Part shown: piece after piece, positions 6,953 to 11,739 of the stretch
How the letters are laid out: the number at the start of each line of letters is the position of its first letter
Numbering within the stretch: position 1 is the stretch's first letter
Assembly: GCA_002722385.1 (NCBI GenBank)
Contig: PBLR01000022.1
Coordinates: 1 to 11,739 of the forward strand
From: SAR116 cluster bacterium
GTDB lineage: Bacteria; Pseudomonadota; Alphaproteobacteria; Puniceispirillales; Puniceispirillaceae
DNA: 11,739 bases
Reading direction: 5' to 3'
Program-made: the position numbers and the translations under genes
Notes under the pieces: generated by a model
What the model was told of the DNA's origin: nothing
Databases searched by the model: none
The model's input: the letters and a program-made list of their open reading frames with translations, nothing else

Positions 6953-7876
6953 ATGACGTCTTTGACCCGTAATGACAAGACCAGCGTTGCTGGTGGTGAT
7001 GATGTTTCTGCTGCTGATGAGGCGGTGCAGCTGGTCATTGTTATCGGCCAGTCTGGTTCTGGCCATTCAACCGCCCTTGATATTCTTGAAGATGCTGAAT
7101 TTGTAGCTGTGGATAATCTGCCGCTGGCGCTGGTTGACCAGCTTGTTGCGCTGTCTGTTGAGACAGAAAAAACAAGACTTGCAATCGGGGTTGATCTGCG
7201 CACGGCCGGGTTTGACCCGGACACCATTGTCAGGTTGGTGACAAATCTGAAATCCTCCATGCAGGACCGCTGTCAGGTGGTGTTAATTGAGGCAAAAACA
7301 GAAGAATTACTGCGCAGATATAAAGCCACCAGACGGCGTCATCCCATGGCAGAGCAGACAGACAGCCTGGAGCAGGCAATAGAGCTGGACAGGTCTTCTC
7401 TGGCAGCGGTAACGCATCTGGCGGATATCCACATTGACAGTACCGGACGTGCCCCGGCAGATTTCCGGCGTGAATTGCTGGCACGTCTTGATCTTGGTGA
7501 TGAAGATAAGGTTCAGCTGACAGCGCAGAGCTTCTCCTATAAAAAGGGGCTGCCTGAATCTGCTGATTATGTTTTTGATATGCGGTTCTTACATAACCCG
7601 CATTGGCAGTTTGAGCTGAGGGCCAAAACAGGTCTTGATCAGGATGTGCAGGCGTTTGTCGCGGCAGATCCGCGCTTTCAGCCCTTTATGGACAAGATGA
7701 CAGAAATGATCGCCAGCACCTTGCCGTCTCAGACAGGAGATGGCCGCCCGCACCTGACGATCGCGTTTGGCTGTACTGGCGGCAAGCACCGATCTGTTGT
7801 TTGTGCTGAATGGTTTGCCAGCTGGGCAAAGGCGCACAATCTTTCTGTGTCTGTTTTTCACCGTGAAATTCGTTAG
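6953..7876 (+). CDS. rapZ: RapZ family RNase adaptor / P-loop protein with altered Walker A
   Basis: This 307-aa protein is a RapZ (YvcJ/YhbJ) homologue. In E. coli RapZ binds the sRNA GlmZ and presents it to RNase E, tuning glucosamine-6-phosphate synthesis; the role in alphaproteobacteria is less clear. The N-terminal P-loop domain has GQSGSGHST (32-40), where the usual Walker A lysine is H38. It continues with LEDAEFVAVDNLPL, as in the family, then VVLIEAKTEELLRRYKATRR (109-128). The C-terminal domain keeps FSYKKGLPESADYVFDMRFL, NPHW and FGCTGGKHRSV (272-282), which in E. coli carries the amino-sugar and RNA-binding functions. Residues 1-26 are a polar extension. The gene is 24 bp after chvG, suggesting one operon. 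The HPr kinase, EIIA and HPr genes usually near it in alphaproteobacteria are absent. No Shine-Dalgarno is visible. Confidence 0.94.
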   Translation: MTSLTRNDKTSVAGGDDVSAADEAVQLVIVIGQSGSGHSTALDILEDAEFVAVDNLPLALVDQLVALSVETEKTRLAIGVDLRTAGFDPDTIVRLVTNLKSSMQDRCQVVLIEAKTEELLRRYKATRRRHPMAEQTDSLEQAIELDRSSLAAVTHLADIHIDSTGRAPADFRRELLARLDLGDEDKVQLTAQSFSYKKGLPESADYVFDMRFLHNPHWQFELRAKTGLDQDVQAFVAADPRFQPFMDKMTEMIASTLPSQTGDGRPHLTIAFGCTGGKHRSVVCAEWFASWAKAHNLSVSVFHREIR

Positions 7877-7877
7877 G

Positions 7878-7904
7878 TTTTGCTATTGTGCTGGAATTTT
7901 GCTA
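7878..7904 (+). repeat. Direct repeat TTTTGCTA x2 upstream of ahcY
   Basis: TTTTGCTA occurs at 7878-7885 and again at 7897-7904, a 19-bp period, just after the rapZ stop. A seven-base match, TTTGCTA, also sits at 6936-6942 before rapZ. The spacing is near two helical turns, as in a tandem operator, but the boxes also resemble extended -10 or -35 elements. The function is unknown. Confidence 0.4.
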
Positions 7905-7928
7905 GGCACAGTCACAGGTTTTCATAAA
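7899..7928 (+). promoter_or_regulatory. Promoter candidate for ahcY
   Basis: TTGCTA (7899-7904, four of six to TTGACA) is followed after 18 bases by CATAAA (7923-7928, four of six to TATAAT), in an A/T-rich stretch. The start would be near 7935, giving a leader of about 26 bases. GGAG (7950-7953) then lies seven bases before ATG 7961. The match is moderate only. Confidence 0.3.
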
Positions 7929-7960
7929 TATACAGCCGCAGATGAGTTTGGAGCGTTGAA

Positions 7961-9355
7961 ATGAGTCATGATTATGTAATTGCCGATGCCGGGTTGGCAG
8001 AATGGGGCCGTCGTGAAATATCGATTGCTGAAAATGAAATGCCTGGCCTGATGGCGTTGCGTGACGAATATAAAGGCAAACAGCCCTTGAAAGGGGCACG
8101 CATTGCCGGGTGTTTGCATATGACCATTCAGACCGCTGTTCTTATTGAAACGCTGGCTGAGCTGGGGGCTGAATTACGCTGGTCGTCCTGTAATATTTTT
8201 TCAACACAAGATCAGGCCGCCGCGGCAATCGCTGAAGCCGACATTCCAGTGTTTGCGGTCAAAGGGGAAACCTTGGAAGATTACTGGGCCTATGTTGATA
8301 AGATTTTCGACTGGTCTGATGGCGAACCTGCGAATCTCATCCTTGATGATGGTGGTGATGCAACCATGTATATTCTGCTTGGCGCCCGTCTGGAAGCTGG
8401 CGAAGATGTGCTGGCCCAGCCTGCCTCTGAAGAAGAAGAATATCTAAAAGCCCAGCTTCATAAACGTCATGCCACCAGCCCTGGCTGGTTCACCCGCCAG
8501 AAAGACGCCATTCTGGGTGTGTCTGAAGAAACCACAACAGGGGTCTTGAGGCTGTATCAGATGGCAGAGAAAAATCAGCTGCCGTTCCCGGCGATTAATG
8601 TGAATGATTCTGTCACCAAATCCAAATTTGATAATCTGTATGGCTGCCGTGAATCTCTGGTTGACGGTATCCGCCGGGCAACTGATGTGATGCTGGCAGG
8701 CAAGGTTGCTGTGGTGTGTGGATATGGTGATGTGGGCAAGGGGTCTGCGGCCTCCCTGCGTCAGGGCGGGGCACGTGTGATGGTGACCGAAATTGACCCT
8801 ATTTGCGCGCTTCAGGCCGCGATGGAAGGGTATGAGGTGGTCACGATGGAACAGGCTGCCGAAAAAGCGGATATCTTTGTGACCGCCACAGGCAATAAAG
8901 ACGTCATCACGCTTGATCATATGCGGGAGATGAAAGATCGGGCCATCGTTTGTAACATCGGCCATTTTGATAATGAAATTCAGGTCTCGTCTCTGTCAAA
9001 CATGACCTGGCGTGAGGTAAAGCCACAGGTTGATGAGATCGAATTCCCAGATGGCAAGCGTATGATTCTCCTGGCCAAAGGCCGCCTTGTTAATCTGGGC
9101 TGTGCGACAGGTCACCCGTCATTTGTGATGTCAGCTTCTTTCACCAATCAGGTTCTGGCCCAGATTGAGCTGTGGACTAGCCATGCTAACTATAACAACA
9201 CCGTATATACCTTGCCGCGGCATCTGGATGAAAAAGTTGCTGCCCTGCATCTGGAGAAAGTCGGGGCCACGCTGACGACCCTGCGTGAGGAACAGGCTGA
9301 TTATATCGGTGTCGACCAGCAAGGACCGTTCAAGACTGAACAATACAGATACTAA
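7961..9355 (+). CDS. ahcY: Adenosylhomocysteinase (S-adenosylhomocysteine hydrolase)
   Basis: This 464-aa cytoplasmic enzyme hydrolyses S-adenosylhomocysteine to adenosine and homocysteine with bound NAD, relieving product inhibition of methyltransferases. The N-terminal substrate domain has [15 protein letters not shown] with H53, [10 protein letters not shown] (75-84), and the catalytic D130 in [20 protein letters not shown] supplies K220 and D224. The NAD Rossmann motif is [11 protein letters not shown] (G254, G256, G259), followed by E277 as ribose-binding acid. [10 protein letters not shown] and [14 protein letters not shown] (384-397) follow, and the tail ends in KTEQYRY, with the Lys and Tyr that reach the neighbouring subunit's NAD. 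The segment around 145-190 is the insertion found in the longer bacterial and plant-type enzymes. The start has GGAG seven bases upstream. In alphaproteobacteria ahcY often sits downstream of a chvIG-PTS block, as it does here minus the PTS genes. Confidence 0.98.
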   Translation: MSHDYVIADAGLAEWGRREISIAENEMPGLMALRDEYKGKQPLKGARIAGCLHMTIQTAVLIETLAELGAELRWSSCNIFSTQDQAAAAIAEADIPVFAVKGETLEDYWAYVDKIFDWSDGEPANLILDDGGDATMYILLGARLEAGEDVLAQPASEEEEYLKAQLHKRHATSPGWFTRQKDAILGVSEETTTGVLRLYQMAEKNQLPFPAINVNDSVTKSKFDNLYGCRESLVDGIRRATDVMLAGKVAVVCGYGDVGKGSAASLRQGGARVMVTEIDPICALQAAMEGYEVVTMEQAAEKADIFVTATGNKDVITLDHMREMKDRAIVCNIGHFDNEIQVSSLSNMTWREVKPQVDEIEFPDGKRMILLAKGRLVNLGCATGHPSFVMSASFTNQVLAQIELWTSHANYNNTVYTLPRHLDEKVAALHLEKVGATLTTLREEQADYIGVDQQGPFKTEQYRY

Positions 9356-9402
9356 AGATATGTGGGTTAGCGGGCTGTCTTTTGGGCGAACCATCTTCTT
9401 AT

Positions 9403-9409
9403 AAAGGTG
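9403..9409 (+). promoter_or_regulatory. Ribosome-binding site deciding the tsaE start
   Basis: AAAGGTG lies five bases before ATG 9415. An in-frame TTG at 9382 would add eleven residues (beginning MGEPSSYKG) but has no comparable site and lies outside the conserved fold, so ATG 9415 is preferred. Confidence 0.65.
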
Positions 9410-9414
9410 TAACC

Positions 9415-9888
9415 ATGCTGGACAGCCTCGCCCTCACGCTTCCTGATCTTTCAGCCACCCGGGCGTTTGCAGGGGCATTGTCCCGCTTGATTACGCCTGG
9501 CCGTGTGTTTTGCCTGTCCGGGCCCTTGGGGGCAGGCAAGTCTGAGATAGCACGGGCAATGATCACGGCCTCTTGCGGGCCGCAGGATGATATCCCCAGC
9601 CCGACATTTACCCTGGTACAGCCCTATCAGGCCAGTGGCGGGTTTGAGGTGTGGCATATGGATCTCTATCGCCTTGAAACCGCTGAGCAAGTTCTGGCCT
9701 TGGGTGTGGAAGAGGCATTTTTTGAATGTTGTTGTCTGATTGAATGGTCAGACAAAATTAAAGACTTGCTGCCGGCTGATCAGGTCAGGATTGATCTGGT
9801 GATGGGACCCGATGAGGACAGCCGCGTGGCAGCGGTGGCCGCCTCACCTGAGCTTATCAACATCTTCAAACAGGATTTTTTCGCCTAG
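9415..9888 (+). CDS. tsaE: TsaE, ATPase of tRNA t6A biosynthesis
   Basis: This 157-aa P-loop ATPase works with TsaB, TsaC and TsaD to make N6-threonylcarbamoyladenosine at position 37 of ANN-decoding tRNAs. It is the normal family length. Walker A is GPLGAGKSE (36-44, K42), with Ser where Thr is common. SPTFTLVQPY (62-71) matches the family SPTFTLV segment, and HMDLYRLE (81-88) carries the conserved Asp and Arg. LIEWSDK (108-114) gives the family Glu-Trp. A Cys triplet (105-107) precedes LIEW, an oddity that does not replace known catalytic residues. It lies 59 bp after ahcY with no clear terminator between, so partial read-through is likely. In many relatives a MurNAc kinase/nucleotidyltransferase pair separates tsaE from addB; here only 73 bp do. 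Confidence 0.95.
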   Translation: MLDSLALTLPDLSATRAFAGALSRLITPGRVFCLSGPLGAGKSEIARAMITASCGPQDDIPSPTFTLVQPYQASGGFEVWHMDLYRLETAEQVLALGVEEAFFECCCLIEWSDKIKDLLPADQVRIDLVMGPDEDSRVAAVAASPELINIFKQDFFA

Positions 9889-9948
9889 CCTGAACATCTG
9901 CCTTCTGAAGCGGTCTGTTTTGGACTGTCTGTGCAGATGAAACTGGAC

Positions 9949-9954
9949 TATACT
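9949..9954 (+). promoter_or_regulatory. -10-like box just before addB
   Basis: TATACT matches TATAAT in five of six positions and ends seven bases before the addB ATG, so transcription would start at or one base before the start codon. No convincing -35 is seen at 16-18 bp spacing; TTGGAC is 23 bp away. Confidence 0.3.
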
Positions 9955-9961
9955 GCCGGAT

Positions 9962-11739
9962 ATGGTTGCGAACAAAAATACCTCATTTTCTTTTGTTGAT
10001 TTCGCGCGTCCGGGTGTGTTTACGATTCCGGCTGGCCGGCCTTTTGCACAAGACCTTGCCAGCGGGATTCTGGCCGCCGTTCACCGCCCAGAAGAGCTGG
10101 CGAAATTTAAAATTCTGTTGCCGTCCCGCCGGGCCGCACAGGCACTGAAAACAGCCTTTATCCAGCAATCTGACGGCCAGGCGTTGTTTCTGCCAGACAT
10201 GCAGCCTATTGGCGATGTGGATGAGCTTGACCCGGAATTTTTATCCCTAACCTTAACCACAGATGAGCTAGGTGAATTGCCGCCATCTGCCAGCATGACA
10301 GACAGGCATATTGTGCTGGCCCGCCTGATCCAGAGCCGTCCTATAGGCGGGCAGAGGCTGTCTCCGGCACAGTCATTTCAACTGGCGGCCAGCCTGGCCC
10401 GGTTTTTGGATCAGGTTTATCAGTCTGGCGGAAGTGTCGAGGCCTTAGATGAGGCGGTGATCCCGTCTGAATTCGCCAAACATTGGGCTGATATCCTGAA
10501 CTTTTTAAGCATTATTCTGCAAAACTGGCCTGATATCACTCAGGAAAGAGGGGTCATGGACCCTTCTGCCCGCCGCCTTGCCGTGCTGGACAGACAGCTC
10601 AGGCAATGGGCAGACCGGCCGCCACAAACACCGGTTCTTCTTGCCGGTTCCACAGGCAGTTTGCCGAAAACAGTTGAAGTGATGCGGGCTATCTGTCAGT
10701 TGCCGAAAGGGGTTCTGGTGTTTCCCGGTCATGATGGGGAAGCGGTGAGTGATGAGGATCATAAAGCTATTCTTGGTGATGTTGGTCATCCGATGCATCA
10801 ATTGTTCACAACATTTTCTAAACTTGATCTGGCCCCGGATAAGGTGACGCTCTGGCCTGTTTGTGACCGGCCCCCGGCTGAGGTTGCCCGCACCGCGCTG
10901 ATGAAACAGGTGTTTTTGCCAGCTGAGCAAACCGCACGGTGGCGGCAAATTGGCAGAGACCATCCTGAAATTACAGCAGAAGGCTTGTCCGGTTTGCGGC
11001 TGATTGAGGCTGATGACACCCATCATGAAGCAGATATCATTGCCTGTCTGATGAGACAAACCCTGGACACACCAAAACAGACCGCCATGCTGGTTACCCC
11101 GGACAGACAGCTTGCCCGCCAGGTCAGGGCGGCATTGATGAAGTGGGAATTGGATGTAGATGACAGCGCAGGCATACCCTTGCCGCTGAGCCGAACAGGT
11201 CATTATCTGCAGCTGATCGCAGAATGGGCCCAACAGGACGGGTCTGCACAGGCGCTTCTGGCGCTCATCAAACATCCTCTGGCCTGTGGCGGGCTGGCCC
11301 CGGCACGGTTCAGACAATTGGGCCGCCAGCTGGAAAAGCAGGTCCTCAGAGGGTATCTGAACCAAAGCGACAGGACCGGCATCACCATGATGCTTCAGGC
11401 TGAACTGGCTTTGCGTCCGTTACTGGAATTTTATGAAACACATATTCTTAAACCTTTATTGCCCCTGACAGAGGCGTTCACAAACAAAAATGCCACTTTG
11501 GATGAGCTGGCAGAAGCCCATGGCCGGGCAGCAGAACAGCTGGCGCAAACAGATATTGAAAATCAGGCCGTGCAGGCATTATGGAGCCGTGATGACGGGG
11601 TTGTGGCGGCCCGTTTGCTGGGGGAACTGGCGGCCTCAGGCAGCAGTCTTCCTGTGCAGACAAAAGATTATGCAGATTTGTTTCATGTTCTGGCCAGCCA
11701 GCAGATTGTGCGGTCTGCATGGCGGTCTCATCCGCGCCT
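9962..11739 (+). CDS. addB: AddB, helicase-nuclease subunit for double-strand break repair (N-terminal 592 codons)
   Basis: The frame from ATG 9962 is open to the window edge with no stop, so the gene is cut off by the window rather than broken. Alphaproteobacterial AddB is roughly 1000 aa; it pairs with AddA to resect double-strand breaks for RecA. Recognisable segments in order: VFTIPAGRPFAQDLASGIL (19-37), where the Gram-positive AddB P-loop would lie but without a GKT; LPSRRAAQALKTAF; ELPPSASMTDRHIVLARLI; LLAGSTGSLPKTVEVMRAI; HPMHQLF; AMLVTPDRQLARQVRAAL; DDSAGIPLPLSRTGHYL; and finally RSAWRSHPR, which in relatives leads into the LGGLNEGTWP motif. The nuclease and iron-sulphur region lies off the window. 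No Shine-Dalgarno precedes the ATG. addA would be expected next downstream. Confidence 0.93.
   Translation, partial: MVANKNTSFSFVDFARPGVFTIPAGRPFAQDLASGILAAVHRPEELAKFKILLPSRRAAQALKTAFIQQSDGQALFLPDMQPIGDVDELDPEFLSLTLTTDELGELPPSASMTDRHIVLARLIQSRPIGGQRLSPAQSFQLAASLARFLDQVYQSGGSVEALDEAVIPSEFAKHWADILNFLSIILQNWPDITQERGVMDPSARRLAVLDRQLRQWADRPPQTPVLLAGSTGSLPKTVEVMRAICQLPKGVLVFPGHDGEAVSDEDHKAILGDVGHPMHQLFTTFSKLDLAPDKVTLWPVCDRPPAEVARTALMKQVFLPAEQTARWRQIGRDHPEITAEGLSGLRLIEADDTHHEADIIACLMRQTLDTPKQTAMLVTPDRQLARQVRAALMKWELDVDDSAGIPLPLSRTGHYLQLIAEWAQQDGSAQALLALIKHPLACGGLAPARFRQLGRQLEKQVLRGYLNQSDRTGITMMLQAELALRPLLEFYETHILKPLLPLTEAFTNKNATLDELAEAHGRAAEQLAQTDIENQAVQALWSRDDGVVAARLLGELAASGSSLPVQTKDYADLFHVLASQQIVRSAWRSHPR

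Noticed and set aside
6512..7066. Open frame of 184 codons on the minus strand across the chvG-rapZ junction
   Set aside because: Covers conserved kinase and RapZ P-loop coding sequence in another frame, with no family resemblance.
7877..7960. Possible SAH or SAM riboswitch before ahcY
   Set aside because: The 84-bp gap has no long G/C-rich helices or pseudoknot arrangement that I could trace; only short direct repeats and promoter-like boxes are visible.
8444..8965. Open frame of 173 codons on the minus strand inside ahcY
   Set aside because: Antisense to a highly conserved enzyme; His/Phe-rich composition with no domain.
9356..9414. Terminator between ahcY and tsaE
   Set aside because: Only a four-base GGTT/AACC match with no T-run; not enough to call.
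9382..9414. TTG start extending TsaE by eleven residues
   Set aside because: AAAGGTG is correctly spaced from ATG 9415, and the extra residues fall outside the TsaE fold.
10505..11365. Long open frame of 286 codons on the minus strand inside addB
   Set aside because: It is antisense to addB, whose plus-strand frame has clear family motifs across this interval. The antisense protein looks like no family I know and is rich in Cys, Arg, Pro and His, as expected of a shadow frame.
1..11739. Mobile elements, CRISPR arrays, toxin-antitoxin or defence genes
   Set aside because: No transposase, integrase, spaced repeat array or defence-type domain was seen in any frame; the region is compact housekeeping DNA of even composition.

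Overview
This window looks like a core chromosomal segment of a free-living alphaproteobacterium. The protein sequences match alphaproteobacterial families: a ChvI/ChvG two-component pair followed by RapZ and S-adenosylhomocysteinase, the alphaproteobacterial form of AddB, and an NDUFS6-like zinc protein. Base composition is moderate (near 50% GC by eye) and gaps are short, which would suit a marine lineage of the SAR116 (Puniceispirillales) kind. That placement is inference from gene content and style, not from a database match. I see no mobile elements, phage genes, CRISPR arrays or defence islands.

Layout. At the left edge is the 5' end of a tRNA gene on the minus strand, with its own promoter. 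Next, also on the minus strand, is a YadG-type ABC-2 ATPase gene. A 245-bp spacer with back-to-back promoter candidates separates it from everything else, which reads on the plus strand: a 70-aa zf-CHCC zinc protein, polA (complete 949-aa DNA polymerase I with intact proofreading and polymerase motifs), chvI, chvG, rapZ, ahcY, tsaE, and the first 592 codons of addB, which runs off the right edge. The addB reading frame is open to the end of the window.

How the genes relate. PolA and AddB serve DNA replication and repair. ChvG/ChvI is an envelope-stress sensor kinase and its OmpR-family regulator. RapZ is an RNA-binding adaptor and nucleotide-binding-fold protein. AhcY clears S-adenosylhomocysteine in the methyl cycle, and TsaE is the ATPase of tRNA t6A synthesis. 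From chvI to addB the order follows a familiar alphaproteobacterial syntenic block, but apparently condensed. The hprK, EIIA(Man) and HPr genes commonly found between chvG and ahcY are absent, and so are the AmgK/MurU-type sugar kinase and nucleotidyltransferase genes often found between tsaE and addB.

The points most worth a second look are: (1) the RapZ P-loop has histidine in place of the Walker A lysine; (2) the PTS genes are missing around RapZ; (3) rapZ and addB have no visible Shine-Dalgarno sequence but have -10-like boxes placed so that transcripts could be leaderless; (4) TTTTGCTA-type boxes recur around rapZ. I found no convincing new biological system; the region is mostly ordinary housekeeping DNA.
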